Positions 22,401-34,371 are shown, numbered from the stretch's first letter. The stretch is DNA of 64,000 nt from Thamnidium elegans (GCA_025201345.1 JAIXMG010000008.1:930001-994000), one strand, 5' to 3'. Notes: generated from the letters alone by a model not told the origin. Program-made: numbers and translations.

Positions 22401-24863
22401 TTCAACCTACCATGGTACTTAAAAATCGTCAACCCAAGAATCGTTTTCCTACCGCGACGACGACTATGACTACTGCTACAGCAGCAACAACAACAACTGC
22501 TGCTGCTGCTGCTGCTGCTGCTGCTATCACTACCAATCACGTTATTGCTAGAACTGAAAATGGTGCTTCACCTTTCACTAATACCAATGCTAGGCCCCCT
22601 ATTACTAATTTGATCCCTCAATCTGCTGCTTCTAATGTAAATGACGATGAGCCTATCAATATCCCGAACTTGGGGCCTTATTTGACTTTTAACCCTCAAA
22701 TTGTCATGTACACCGCTCAACCTAATTCTAAGCGTTGGGTGCTTCAAGCTGTTACTCAATCCATTCGAGAAATCATTGGACCTGTTGTTGAAAGATCGGT
22801 TGCTATTGCCTCAGTCTCTACTCGCGAATTAGTCACTAAAGATTTCTCTATGGAATCCGATGAAAACAAGATGAGAAAGGCAGCTCACTTGATGGCACAA
22901 AGTTTAGCTGGTAGTCTTGCTATGGTCACCTGTAAGGATCCTCTTCGAACTAGTATGGTAAACCATATGCGTGTTTTGTTTACGGCTAATGGTCTTAGTG
23001 AAGTGATTGCGGAACAAGCTGCCATGTTAACTGTAGCTGATAATCTTGATTTGGTTTGTGCCGTGATTGAAAAGACTGCAATGGAAAAGGTCACAATGGA
23101 AGTAGATGATGCGTTGATGAATGCGTTTTCCAATCGTAAAAAACACAGAGAACAACAACAACAACGTGGCGGGGCTCAACCTTACTTTGATATGGATATC
23201 TTTGCCATGTCTAGGTACCCCTCTACTTTACCCGAACCTTTACGTCCTAAACCTAATGGGTTAGGTGTGAATCAACTTCGTGTCTATGAAGACTTTACTC
23301 GTATACCTCGATCCGCCGCTGCTGTTACAGCTGCTTCCGCCGGTCAAATGATGGATCAACAGCAATCACTTATGGACCAACAACAAAGACTGTTGCGTAC
23401 CAACGGCCGTCCTGATTCCCATGGTGGTGGGTACGGTAATAATGCTAATTTACCTACATTTGATGGAGGTAATCAACATCAACAACAACAGCAGCAACAA
23501 CAGCAACAACAACAAGCAAGTGCACATCAAATTTTAGAAAGATTTGCACAGTATATTAATGAACTTGAGAAATTGGTTAGTATGACAAATGTACCCAATT
23601 TCAGTTCTTTGCCTATCAATCACGATATTATTCTTTATGTACGTCAAATCCCTGTATTGGCCATGTCCAGTTTCGATCAATCAGAAGCAGCTAGAACCTT
23701 TGCTCAAAAGGTAGTTCAATTGCTTTATAAGAGTGAAACCCAATTAGGACGTGAAATGTACGTTGTTCTGTTGGAAAGACTTTGTGATGTATCACAAAAT
23801 GTCGGTGCACTTGTCACGTCTTGGTTAACGCACGCTGATGATGAACGCAAATATAACGTCCCCGTTACAGTTGCGCTAATTAAAGCTAATTTGATTAAAC
23901 TTCCTGAACAAGATCAAGAATTGGCAAATTTAATTGATAGTGGGCGTATCAGTGCTATTGATTTCACAGCAAGGTTGATTAGAGCCTGTTTGTTTGATGA
24001 TGTTCCATTGGCTACTCGGCAAGAATTCTCTGCGTCTCTGGAAGCGCTTGGTAGATTACGAGGTAATGTACCTGATAGTGTGTTAGTATTAATGGAAGAA
24101 ATGCGCAGAAGAGCAACTATCTCTTCATCCAATTCCAATTCATCCGGTACACCTACACCCTTGATCTCTCAACAACTTCAATTTTATCAACAACAAGACG
24201 GATTACAAGAAGAAGATTTAGGACTTCGTGAACATCTTCGTATTCTGTTTACAGAGTGGGTTAGAATCTATCAACATCCTACTTCTTCTGACAAGGTGTT
24301 GGGTGCCTTTGTCGCGCAATTATCTCAACAAGGTATCTTTAAGATGGAAGATGTATCTTCGTTATTCTATCGTGTCTGTATTGAAACATCCATTGAACAT
24401 GCTATTAAATACAAGCAATTACCTGGTCAATCAGCTGGTCTTGCTTACCAACCCATCGATGCATTCTCCAAATTAATCATCAGTTTATTGAAATTACAAC
24501 AACCTTCTACACCAGCCGGTACACCTGCAGCAGAAGCTCAAGACAGTGCACGTGCCGCACTCTTTAATAAGGTTTTATCAATTATCGTACTTGTCGCAGC
24601 TCAACATCACGAACAACGTCAACAACAGTTTAATCAAAGACCATTTTTAAGATTGTTTACTAGTTTATTTAGTGATCTTCATGCTGCTGAACAACAAATT
24701 CAAACAATTTATATCCCCATTTTGACAGCTATTAGCAATACTTTAAATACGCTTCAACCTTCGCAGTTTCCTGGGTTTACGTTTGCTTGGTTGCAATTGA
24801 TTTCTCATAGATTATTTATGTCTAAATTACTACTTGCAGAAAATCAACAGGTAAAGAAAGGTT

Positions 24864-24902
<39 letters not shown>

Positions 24903-25895
24903 TCAATACTAACTTTTATATCTATAGGGCTGGCCCACTTTCCAAAGATTACTTATTTGTTTATTCAAGTTCCTTGGTCCTTTCTTAAGAAATGCACAAT
25001 TAAAAGATACGACCCGTATGCTTTACCGCGGCACATTAAGAGTGTTACTTGTACTGCTTCATGATTTCCCCGAGTTTTTATGTGATTATCATTATAGTTT
25101 ATGTGATGTGATTCCCGCCTCCTGTATCCAACTTCGTAATTTGATCTTGAGTGCATTCCCTCGTAATATGCGTCTTCCCGATCCTTTTACACCCAACCTC
25201 AAAGTAGACTTGTTGCCCGAAATCAATCAATCGCCCAACATTTTATCTGATTATACCTCGGTTTTGAAAACCAACAACTTGAAACAAGAGATTGACGATT
25301 ATTTGGGATCAGGAAACGAAAGATTTTTAACACAGTTGCCTAGCCGATTGCTATTATCAGTAGAATCCAATGAAGATAAGTTTACCGGTAAATATAATGT
25401 ACCCATGATGAATGCGCTTGTGTTTTATATCGGAGCTATCGGAGTCAATGAAAGTATTCCGGTCAATCAAGGTTCACCAATTGAAATTTTCCAATACTTG
25501 TTGAACGAGTTGGATTCAGAAGGAAGATATTTGTTTGTTAGTGCCGTGGCTAATCAGCTTCGATACCCCAATAGTCATACGCATTACTTTAGTTGTGTTA
25601 TCTTGTACTTGTTTGCTGAAAATAATAATGAAATCGTAAAGGAACAAATTACACGCGTATTGTTGGAACGTCTTATTGTTAATCGTCCTCATCCTTGGGG
25701 TCTCTTGATCACCTTTATTGAGTTGATTAAAAACCCTAGATATAGTTTCTGGAATCATGCTTTCACAAGGTGCGCTACTGATATTGAACGATTATTTGAA
25801 AGTGTGTCGAGGTAAATATATGAAAAAAAAAAAAAAACTTTAAACTACCGTAATTCTTATTTTTTTTTTATGTTAGATCTATTAATCAAATTTAG
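19492..25895 (+). CDS. NOT1: NOT1, scaffold of the CCR4-NOT deadenylase complex
   Basis: Seven exons: 19492-19743, 19811-20269, 20334-20531, 20625-20890, 20950-24850, 24928-25811 and 25877-25895; 1,992 residues. CNOT1/NOT1 binds the CAF1-CCR4 nucleases, CAF40 and NOT2/3 to control mRNA deadenylation. Evidence includes the N-terminal segment [13 protein letters not shown], then [19 protein letters not shown], and [15 protein letters not shown]. Also present are the central region with [20 protein letters not shown], which is characteristic of the CAF40-binding/DUF3819 part, and the C-terminal Not1 domain ending [19 protein letters not shown] and ERLFESV. Low-complexity inserts are poly-Gln near residues 600 and 1233 and a poly-Ala near 908. 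The final exon adds only SINQI and the stop. Compared with animal CNOT1 the first roughly 150-200 residues seem absent; I saw no upstream exon. Intron 5 contains a T-run/A-run hairpin. Confidence 0.95.
24851..24927 (+). repeat. Poly-T/poly-A inverted tract inside NOT1 intron 5
   Basis: This 77-nt intron holds about 22 T followed directly by about 19 A, which could fold into a perfect hairpin in the pre-mRNA and shorten the effective donor-acceptor distance. The flanking splice signals are GTAAAG and TATAG. Confidence 0.7.
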
Positions 25896-26390
25896 AAAAA
25901 CATGATTCATATTAACAAAAGCAAGAGAAAAACAAAACAAAAAAAAAATTATACATACATCAACAAAAAAACCCCCCCCCCACCCTCTTCTCTCTGTCAT
26001 TATTTTAATTATTTTGTACATTTTAAACCAATTTTCTTTTTTTTTTTTTGTAAAAATACGTTTTTCTTTTTAAATATTATATATTCAAATTATACCAAAC
26101 AACAATAAAACATTTTTTTTTTTTTTTTATACTTGCATCATAAAAAAAAAAAAAAAGAAAGCCGTAATTGTTACCGGTCAAAACTATTCAGTTTCATCAT
26201 ATGAAGTAACTAATGATGGGAATATCATGATCCTGCCTCGGCCAAATATTTTCATTAAAATACATTAGTATAACGTATTAAAAATCATGCAAACTTACAT
26301 AATTCAACGGCCAGTGAAGGTATAAATAAGGAGCAAAGGGTACAATAAAACCAACTGTTTTTTTCTTCTTCTTTTTTTTATTTATTGTAA
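25896..26390 (+). promoter_or_regulatory. NOT1 3' region and promoter of the next gene
   Basis: AT-rich with a run of C (about 25971-25981) and several A/T runs. A TATA-like tataaataag lies at 26321-26330, about 60 nt before the ATG at 26391, followed by a pyrimidine-rich TTCTTCTTC stretch. No coding frame is supported. Confidence 0.5.
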
Positions 26391-27011
26391 ATGTCTGACT
26401 TACTTGGTGAGACATCACCTATTTATGACCTCAAAATATATAATGAGACTACACCCATTATACTGATATCCTTGGGATCTTTATATATTTGCATTATGCT
26501 ATTTCGTTATTTCAGGTGGAGGTATAGAAAACGGAAAGCTAAAAAGATGCGAATAGACCGTAGAAAATTAGAGAAATTCTGGGCGAAACGAGCAGCTTAT
26601 TTAGATTCACAAGAAAAGACGATACAACAACCATTAAAAAGTCATTTACAAAGATCTTATGAGTGTAAAATACCTTACTCATTTGACTCCAATGCTACTT
26701 TGGTGGTGGCTGCAGGAGCTAGTAATCAATTGACAATGACTCCAGAAAATAATTCTCAAATTGTTCAAACATCTTCAAGGCATTATCATTTTAAAGAAAA
26801 TAAAGTTAAATCAAAAAAGAGAAAGATATTGGAGTTAGTAACAAATAGGGTAGATGGTAATTATCAACGAAAGAAGCGAAGGCAATTGTTATGGCAGTGG
26901 AGCGTCGCAATGGGTTACTGTAGATATAATCATGGACAACATATGAATTCAATGATAGATAGACTTTTAGAAAGTAAAAATAAAGACGATAGCGACAATA
27001 GTAGCTGTTAA
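26391..27011 (+). CDS. Uncharacterised single-pass membrane protein
   Basis: An uninterrupted 206-codon frame. Residues 1-21 are polar (MSDLLGETSPIYDLKIYNET), residues about 22-40 form one hydrophobic helix (TPIILISLGSLYICIMLF), and a strongly basic stretch follows at once (RWRYRKRKAKKMRIDRRK). The positive-inside rule therefore puts the N-terminus outside and the long basic tail in the cytosol. The tail ends with aromatic and basic residues (KKRRQLLWQWSVAMGYC) and an acidic-Ser C-terminus. No domain is recognised. A TATA box about 60 nt upstream supports expression. The next gene is also a single-pass protein but on the opposite strand and unrelated in sequence. Confidence 0.72.
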   Translation: MSDLLGETSPIYDLKIYNETTPIILISLGSLYICIMLFRYFRWRYRKRKAKKMRIDRRKLEKFWAKRAAYLDSQEKTIQQPLKSHLQRSYECKIPYSFDSNATLVVAAGASNQLTMTPENNSQIVQTSSRHYHFKENKVKSKKRKILELVTNRVDGNYQRKKRRQLLWQWSVAMGYCRYNHGQHMNSMIDRLLESKNKDDSDNSSC

Positions 27012-27405
27012 TAGTAATTGTATATAGAGGATTTCATGTCTTTTTTGTTATATATAAAAAAAAATAAGCTCGTGCGCAGACGCATGATCTACACATAAAA
27101 AAAAAACATAAAAAAAAATCTCCTTTTCGTTCTATACCTCCTTTTTTTATATGTATTTGGGTTTGGACTTTCTCATAACTGTTGCAAATAATATTATTAA
27201 GTGAAACATACAGAAAAACGAAAAATGAGAAACAGAGGGAATATACAAATAAGAAAAGAAATACAAGATGTATATATATATATGTGTGTATATATAAAAG
27301 AAAAAAAGGGGGGGGGGGAGGAAAGAAAAAAAAAAAGGGTATATATACAAATATGTTGAAAAAAAAAAGGCAGTTACATATATAAACTAGTGTATAAAAA
27401 AAGGT
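27012..27405. other. Convergent 3' spacer
   Basis: About 390 nt of low-complexity DNA: A runs, TATATA microsatellite (about 27271-27297) and a G run of about 10 (27308-27318). No gene recognised. Confidence 0.5.
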
Positions 27406-28002
27406 TTACCATACATGGTAAGAAGAAGTAGACCACCTTTGCATTGCTTTTTCGTCTTCATCATTATCATCAATTATAATTAAATTACTATTTGCCGAAG
27501 TAAGAGAAGATTGATGATAATAAGGCACAGGAGTTCTTGTTGGACTCTTGTAATAGCCAGACCTTTCTTCTATACTTTGTCTAGCAAGAGATACAGATAT
27601 TGGGTCATTAGAGGATATTAACAATTTTCTGTCTTCATAAACAGAAAAAGAAGAACAAGTTGTGTTATTATGAGAGGTTGGTACCTCTAATAATCTATTG
27701 TTTGGTATACAGGTTGGAGGTTTTGTAGGAGGATATTCCAGTATAGTAAAAAATACGTCGTGTGTATCCAGTGATGAAGTTACGGGAATATCTTTTTTTT
27801 CTCCATTATTTGTAGTGGATGATAGCGAAAAAACTCTCTTTTTTTTTGTTGCTGAAATTGAACTAGATAATTCCACATCTTCATGTTTTCTATTATTTCG
27901 TCGGACAAGTAAATAAACTAAACCTAATAATCCAATTCCTGCAACAACTGAGATAACGATTATACCAATTATAAGTGATGATAATTCTATTGAAGAACTC
28001 AT
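27406..28002 (-). CDS. Uncharacterised single-pass membrane protein with Ser/Thr-rich tail
   Basis: Intronless. I take the ATG at 28002 (MSSSIELSSLIIGIIVISVV); an ATG five codons upstream is also in frame. 198 residues. A single N-terminal hydrophobic helix (residues about 9-34, IIGIIVISVVAGIGLLGLVYLLV) is followed by RRNNRK, so the tail is predicted to be cytosolic with no cleavable signal. The tail is rich in Ser/Thr and Pro with a YPPTKPPTC motif and an acidic DDNDEDE patch near the C-terminus. Such architecture occurs in fungal sensor-like or Axl2/Mid2-like stubs, but the extracellular part is almost absent here. No family is assigned. Confidence 0.72.
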   Translation of the reverse strand: MSSSIELSSLIIGIIVISVVAGIGLLGLVYLLVRRNNRKHEDVELSSSISATKKKRVFSLSSTTNNGEKKDIPVTSSLDTHDVFFTILEYPPTKPPTCIPNNRLLEVPTSHNNTTCSSFSVYEDRKLLISSNDPISVSLARQSIEERSGYYKSPTRTPVPYYHQSSLTSANSNLIIIDDNDEDEKAMQRWSTSSYHVW

Positions 28003-28173
28003 AAAAAAAGTATACAAAAAAGAAAAAAAAGTGAAATTAAAAAATAAAAAAAAAGGAATAAAAATTTATTATATTACCCAATGAAACTAAAGAAAAAAAA
28101 AATCAAAGGAATTTATCAATATGTAAGTTTTCAGTTTTACAAGATAAATCATTAACCTTTTGAATACGTTAAT

Positions 28174-29162
28174 TTATGTAATAATTAACACACAAAAGAT
28201 ATATTTTACCGTGTTATTATCATTTTGCTGGGGTTTTTCTCTTAACCATTGATTTTGAGGTCCAGATAAAGAGAGTGGACTCACTCTGAAACCAAAGATA
28301 GTCGGTTGATAGACTTGAGGAGCTACTTCTGGTATTAATTCTGGAAAGGTTAAAAATAACAAGTTTGCATATGTTGTACCAAAATGAGCACCTAAATAGA
28401 TGTGTTATTACTAGTATTCTACACACATGTAATTGTTTATATTACCATCAATTGACTGATGAACTGAGCTAGGAGGATTATATATATCAAGACAAACAGG
28501 ACAATACAAGTGAACACTCTCTTTACCTACTTGATCAAATTTACCTACAGGCAGTACAGGTGATTCATCACAATAGTATCTTGGGCAAGTACCAAATTCA
28601 GTATGTGCATATCTTTCAGCCATTAGTCTTAAGCCATCTCTAGTTAATAAATATCTTTGATGAATTAAACCATACAACATAAAAGTATACGGTTCAAGTA
28701 TTCTTGAATCTACTGATTTCATACGTTTTGGTTTCTTATCTTCTTTCCAAAAATCGTCTTGTTCTTCTTCTGATTCACTTTGATCGTCATCAAAATATTC
28801 TGCACACTCCATATCTAAAATCATTTCTAGTGCTTGAGTATAATAAGGAACAAGATCAGATAGCCCAGTCAAGTTAAATTCATCGTCTATGAATTCTTCG
28901 GGTACCTCTATATAGTATTCGTTTCCTGGTAAAGAGCAATACCAACTAATCCAACTTTGTAATGAACTTTCTGAAGACGAATGTGAATCATCTAGATCTG
29001 ATTCTTTTTTTTTTTTTTTTTTTTTTTTATTATAATTATTATTTTAATTTGATATAATTTATTATTTATTTATTTTTTTAGTGTACACATATATATTATT
29101 ATTATTATTGTTATTTTGTTACTACTTTAAGTACTTGTTTTACCAAATATATTCCCTTCCAT
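28174..29162 (-). CDS. Casein kinase 2 regulatory beta subunit
   Basis: Regulatory dimer of the CK2 holoenzyme (nuclear and cytosolic). Exons 29003-28446 and 28391-28174 are clear. A 19-nt first exon (29162-29144, MEGNIF plus one base) is the best start: donor GTAAAA, acceptor AAAG, phase kept, giving MEGNIFESDLDDS. Family marks are WISWYCSLPGNEYYIEVPEE, then LTGLSDLVPYYTQALEMILD, an acidic DDDQSESEEEQDD insert, LIHQRYLLTRDGL, and a zinc finger with CPRYYC and YCPVC. The C-terminus reads FGFRVS...QNQWLREKPQQ. The last residues are uncertain: reading through gives a stop at 28174, while splicing at GTAAAA just after DNNT would end near 28106 (VNDLSCKTENLH). About 264 residues if read through. 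It is divergent with Hsp70. Confidence 0.93.
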
Positions 29163-29580
29163 TTAGGTTTAAAAAGGATATAACAGGGATTATCTGTTTC
29201 ATTAAAAAAAAAAAAAAAAAAAAAAGCCTATCAAGAGAATAAGATGGTAGACGTCACAATTGGGGGTTTGCTACACACGCGCGCGTGAAAATGTAAACAA
29301 ATACACACATGGAATGTGATGGAATTTTTTTTTTTCGCGGAATTGTCTCTACGCGTCCTATTTATTAAAGTAGATCCATAATTGTATTAAACCCATGAAA
29401 GTACACAGGTCGGCTAATAAATATCATCCAATTAAACCATGCCGAATTCACTAGAATTTCATGCAATAAAAAATGATAAAGTTTCATGTTTGATATAAAA
29501 AGAGGACGTTTTATTTCTTTTACTTTTTTTTTTTTCCTTCTTCTTCAACATTTTTATATATCTTTATATCTTTTTTTAAA
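29163..29580 (+). promoter_or_regulatory. Divergent promoter of CK2-beta and Hsp70
   Basis: A TATA box (tataaaaag, 29493-29501) lies about 80 nt before the Hsp70 ATG, with a T-rich leader between. Further upstream are a palindromic acgcgcgcgt (29277-29286) and gacgtc within agacgtcaca (CRE-like core, 29250-29255). I looked for a perfect heat-shock element (alternating GAA/TTC with 2-nt spacing) and did not see one; agaatttca at about 29453 is only a near match. Confidence 0.6.
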
Positions 29581-31607
29581 ATGTCTAAAAGCGCTGCTGT
29601 TGGTATTGATTTGGGTACTACTTACTCTTGTGTTGGTGTATGGCAAAATGATCGTGTCGAAATTATCGCAAACGATCAAGGTAACCGTACCACTCCCTCT
29701 TATGTTGCCTTCACTGACACTGAACGTCTTATTGGTGATGCCGCTAAAAACCAAGTTGCTGTAAGTATTTTTTTTATTTTTTTTAAATTAGTATAAATTA
29801 AAATTTTTTTTTGTTTATTTATGTATATTATTATTTGATTTAGATGAATCCTCATAATACCGTCTTTGACGCTAAACGTATGATTGGTCGTCGTTTCGCT
29901 GATGCTGAGATTCAAGCTGATATGAAGCATTGGCCTTTCAAGGTAATTGATAAAGAAGGCAAGCCTAATATTGAAGTTGAATTCAAGGGTGAAAAGAAGA
30001 CCTTCACACCTGAAGAAATCTCTTCCATGATCCTTGTCAAGATGAAGGAAACCTCTGAAGCTTATTTGGGTGGTACTATTGACTCTGCCGTCATTACTGT
30101 TCCAGCTTACTTTAACGATTCTCAACGTCAAGCTACTAAGGATTCTGGTGCCATTTCTGGTTTAAATGTTCTTCGTATTATTAACGAACCTACTGCTGCT
30201 GCTATTGCTTATGGTTTGGATAAACAATCCAAGGCTGAAACAAACGTCTTGATTTTCGATTTGGGTGGTGGTACTTTTGATGTCTCCCTTTTAACGATTG
30301 AAGATGGTATCTTTGAAGTAAAGGCTACTGCTGGTGATACTCATTTAGGTGGTGAAGATTTCGATAACCGTCTTGTTGACCATTTCATGCAAGAGTTCAA
30401 GCGTAAATACAAGAAGGATATTTCTGGTAATGCTCGTGCTATTCGTCGTCTTCGTACCGCATGTGAACGTGCCAAGCGTACTTTATCTTCTGCTGCTCAA
30501 ACTACAATCGAAATTGATTCGCTCTTTGAAGGTGTTGACTTCTATACTTCTTTAACTCGTGCTCGTTTCGAAGAATTAAACCAAGATCTCTTCCGTAAGA
30601 CCATGGAACCTGTTGAAAAGGTACTTCGTGATTCCAAGATCGATAAGGCCTCTGTCCATGATATTGTCCTTGTTGGTGGTTCTACTCGTATCCCCAAGGT
30701 TCAAAAGATGGTTTCTGATTTCTTTAACGGTAAGGAACCTAACAAGTCTATTAACCCTGATGAGGCTGTTGCCTATGGTGCCGCTGTCCAAGCTGCTATC
30801 TTGACCGGTAATACTTCTGAAAAGACTGATTCTCTTCTTCTTTTGGATGTTGCACCTCTTTCTCTCGGTATTGAAACTGCTGGTGGTGTCATGACACCTC
30901 TTATTAAGCGTAACACTACTGTTCCTACAAAGAAGTCTGAAATTTTCTCTACATATGCTGATAACCAACCCGGTGTACTCATTCAAGTCTTTGAAGGTGA
31001 ACGTGCTCGTACTAAGGATAACAACATTCTTGGTAAGTTCGAATTGACCGGTATTCCTCCTGCACCTCGTGGTGTTCCTCAAGTTGAAGTTACTTTCGAT
31101 GTGGATGCTAACGGTATCTTGAACGTCTCTGCTCTTGATAAGACCACAGGTAAATCTAACAAGATTACTATCACCAATGATAAGGGCCGTCTCTCCAAGG
31201 AAGAAATTGAACGTATGGTTAACGATGCTGAAAAATATAAGGCTGAAGATGAAGCTGCCGCTGCCCGTATTCAAGCCAAGAACGGTCTCGAATCTTATGC
31301 TTATAACCTTCGTAACACCCTTCAAGAAGAAAAGGTCGCTACCAAGCTTGATGCTGCTGATAAGGAGAAGTTGGATGCTGCTGTAAAGGAAGCTATTGAC
31401 TGGTTAGATAACAGCCACGAAGCCTCTAAGGAAGAATATGAATCACGTCAAAAGGAATTAGAGGAAGTTGCTAACCCTATTATGATGAAGTTGTATCAAA
31501 GTGAAGGTGGTGCTCCTGGTGGCGCTCCTGGTGGCTTCCCTGGAGGTGCTCCTGGTGGTGCTGCTCCCGGTGGTGACAGTGGACCTACCGTTGAAGAGGT
31601 TGATTAA
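29581..31607 (+). CDS. Cytosolic Hsp70 chaperone, SSA type
   Basis: ATP-dependent chaperone of the cytosol and nucleus. Two exons: 29581-29760 and 29844-31607, with a phase-0 intron, giving 647 residues, the normal length. Motifs in order are [16 protein letters not shown] (phosphate 1), [11 protein letters not shown], then after the intron [14 protein letters not shown]. They continue with [51 protein letters not shown], the linker [15 protein letters not shown], and a Gly/Pro/Ala-rich tail ending GPTVEEVD, the EEVD motif that binds TPR cochaperones. Codon use is notably more biased (CGT, GGT, AAG) than neighbours, which suggests strong expression. Whether it is heat-inducible or constitutive cannot be read; a TATA box is present but no perfect heat-shock element was found. 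Confidence 0.98.
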
Positions 31608-33549
31608 ATTATGTAATCTTTTCCAGTTACATAATTATTTTTTTTTCACCCATCATTGCATAACATTTTCTTTTCTCATTCCTTTTCTTTTTTAAAAAAA
31701 GAAAGTTATTTTTTTTTCTTGCTTTCCAAATTCATGACTAAACAAAAACAAAAAATTCGCATTCTGTAATATACACTCTTACTTTTTAGTTCATACTTTT
31801 TACAAAGCGAAAAAAAAATTAACTTCTTATTTGTTAAATAAATTATTTTTTTTTTGTGCAAAAAAATAATCTTTTTTCGAGTGTTGTTTATTGTTTATTA
31901 TTATGAACTAATTAGATATAGTAAGACCCACGAAACTTTTATTCCCATGAATAATAGATGTGTTTCCGAATGGCGTATTTTTTTCCCTTTGGATGATATC
32001 ACTTTTACACCATGTTTGAGATAAACAAGATCCTAAGATATGGTAAAGGCCCTTGTAAAAAGGTTTTTTTTTTCAGCACATACCTGTAGATATACAAGTT
32101 ACTGAAGACGGGGAACTTTTAATTATATCTTATTACTTCATCTCTTTGTTATACTACTGCAAATATATTTTTTTGGGGTAGAAGGGAACCATGTTCCAAT
32201 ATGCATGTGTAACGGAAAATTGTTGCGACAAGGGTAAAATGCTTTCTTTCTTAAAACATTAGTGTGTGGTGATCACTGCAATGTCTCAATTATTTTAAGG
32301 CCCAGTTGATACATAATATATCAGTGCTATAGTGACGCATCGGACAAAGAACTGATTGAATATTGCGATTGTACTTTTTTTTTATACGATACCAAAAGTC
32401 TGTTTTAATATACGGAGTTATGCAGTGTGAAATGTCCATTGTCCTTTAAAAGATTTTTGTAACGAAGTGCCGGTCAGCTCGGCACATTATATATATATAT
32501 GTGTAACATATAAAAAAAAAACCAGTATTCCTACCTAGTCTTAAATATACATACGTTTTAACACTGTTGATCCTACTTGTAAGTATTCGGTTCATATTTT
32601 GACAGTTTGAAACATAGGTACATATTTTTCATATGCTTATATGATATTGGAACTTCTTCCGCCAAGGAATAAGAAGAAATATTTATTTACAGCTTTTTTT
32701 GCTTATGAAAATAGGTGGTACATATAAAATTCCCTTCTTCTAGTTTGTAACGGAGAGCTGTAAATATTTCTACCGGGCAGATTATTTTTCATGTACTTGG
32801 AACTGTACTTCAAAAAAAGTTCATTACATTAGGCAGTCTATATTTAAAAAAGAGTATACCAAATGCAGTGTTACTTGAAAATATAGTGAAATTATAAATG
32901 GACCAATTATTAATATATCACTTCCACTGTCCCCCTTCTGGGTTTACTTTTTTTTTTTTAAGTAATTCTTTATTGCATGCATATTTACGTTTTATTCAAT
33001 ATACTCTTTTCTGTTAGTAGTAAAAAAGCATGGCCAAGAGAACGAGATAATGTCTTACATAACACAAAACTTGCGATAAATCCTGGTGGTTTTTAATGCA
33101 GTCGATGTGTTAAACTATTACGTAAATGGAAAAATCCTAAAGATAATTAAATTCAGACAATTGATAACCTGTCCATATGTTAACCGATATGCAGATTTTT
33201 TTTTTTTTTAGTTAAAATTTATATGATATAACACGCTGTGCATATTTATGTCTCATAATAAACTACCACTTTATAAATCAGTTATTTCGGATTTTATAAT
33301 AGATATTTTGTTATGTTTGTTAATTTATGTAAGGATATTCTCATTATTGAGTATGAATGTCGCATTGCATAAGAGAGGAGACTTTTTGGTTATAAAAAAA
33401 GAAACAATCATTTTCTCTTTTTGTCTGTACAAATAGAATGAAAAAGAGAGAGAGAGCGATATTTATTAAAAAGAGATAAATAGTATATATAGTACAAATG
33501 ATAGTAGTGAGAGAGAGAAAAAAGTGAAATATAGCTAAAAAGGAAACAT
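31608..33549. other. Gene-free AT-rich spacer
   Basis: About 1.9 kb downstream of Hsp70. Only short frames occur, rich in codons typical of AT-rich non-coding DNA. A small hairpin-like gtgccggtcagctcggcac sits near 32469-32487. A GA microsatellite lies at 33445-33456 and again near 33509. No RNA gene or transposon frame recognised. Confidence 0.55.
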
Positions 33550-33855
33550 CTAGATTACTATTTCTTTACAGGGAAATTTTGTATCACGTTCCACATGGCA
33601 CCGACTGCATATTTCTTCGAGTGTAAGAGCGCGATGACACGTTGTGCAATTTTGTCTACATTCTATACAGTTCCAACCAGAGGCCAAAGTTTTACCACAA
33701 CCACATACTGGCTCTTCTTCATCGTCATTAGAATCCTCTTCTTCCTCATTGTAATACTTATACGACTGATTCAAGGATAATGGGTTTATATCTTTGATTT
33801 TGACTACCTCATTTTCTTCTTTTATAATTTTTAAAAGATGTAAACTGCTGCTCAT
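33550..33855 (-). CDS. Small cysteine-rich, probably zinc-binding protein
   Basis: I start at the ATG at 33855 (MSSSLHLLKIIKEENEV); the frame above it is a Phe/Leu run from poly-T DNA. 101 residues. The N-terminal half is acidic (EEEEDSNDDEEE). The second half holds eight cysteines as CxC, CxxC, CxxC and CxxC (PVCGCGKTLASGWNCIEC, then NCTTCHRALTLEEICSRC), spaced as in paired zinc ribbons or knuckles, and ends in KFPCKEIVI. No family recognised. It stands alone in a gene-poor stretch, which lowers confidence, but the regular cysteine spacing is hard to obtain by chance. Confidence 0.55.
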   Translation of the reverse strand: MSSSLHLLKIIKEENEVVKIKDINPLSLNQSYKYYNEEEEDSNDDEEEPVCGCGKTLASGWNCIECRQNCTTCHRALTLEEICSRCHVERDTKFPCKEIVI

Positions 33856-33916
33856 TGATTCAAAAAAAAAAAAAGAAAGTATAAAAAATTCTAGTAAAAA
33901 AAAAAAAAAAAAAATA

Positions 33917-34193
33917 TGTCTCTTTTTATACTCCATTCAATACAAAAAAAAAATAATAAAAAAACCTGATCAACTCATTTATGTACCTTTGATTAAAAAT
34001 AAAAATAAAAATTCTGATACTTTACCAATTAAAACCCCATTCGAGATTGTAATACAACCAGACAAAGGCAGTAGTTTATTATCAAATAGAAGGTACTTTA
34101 CAATTTGTAAAAATAGATCTGATTCATTTTAATATTTATTTTTTTTGTTTGTAAAAATAAGGTTTCCCTTAATAATTCATTCGTACATGTAGA
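33917..34193 (+). other. Possible short coding remnant
   Basis: A frame of better-than-random composition encodes KKPDQLIYVPLIKNK, then TPFEIVIQPDKGSSLLSNRR. A GT donor after AGAAG (about 34092) and an AG acceptor before GTTTCCC (about 34162) would extend it to FPLIIHSYM and a stop. It lacks a convincing start, since the upstream ATG frame is broken by A runs. It could be a gene fragment or chance; no family is recognised. Confidence 0.2.
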
Positions 34194-34319
34194 ATGGATT
34201 TTTGCTTACTGATATCCAATTTTTGTTCGGCTTTAGACCAAATACAGGTATTTTGTAACTAAAAAAATAATTTCGATGTGTACATTCTGTTGTTATCGTA
34301 GTCGTCTTGGTAACTGAAA

Positions 34320-34321
<2 letters not shown>

Positions 34322-34366
<45 letters not shown>
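34322..34366 (+). repeat. Poly-T tract of about 45 nt
   Basis: The longest uninterrupted homopolymer in the window. It could be the tail of an old retroelement insertion on the minus strand or simple slippage; no retroelement body is visible beside it. Its true length may be uncertain in assembly. Confidence 0.8.

Positions 34367-34371
<5 letters not shown>

Noticed and set aside
34322..34366. Poly-T tract as a retroelement poly-A tail.
   Set aside because: No reverse transcriptase, endonuclease or SINE-type promoter box is visible next to it; only the simple repeat can be supported.
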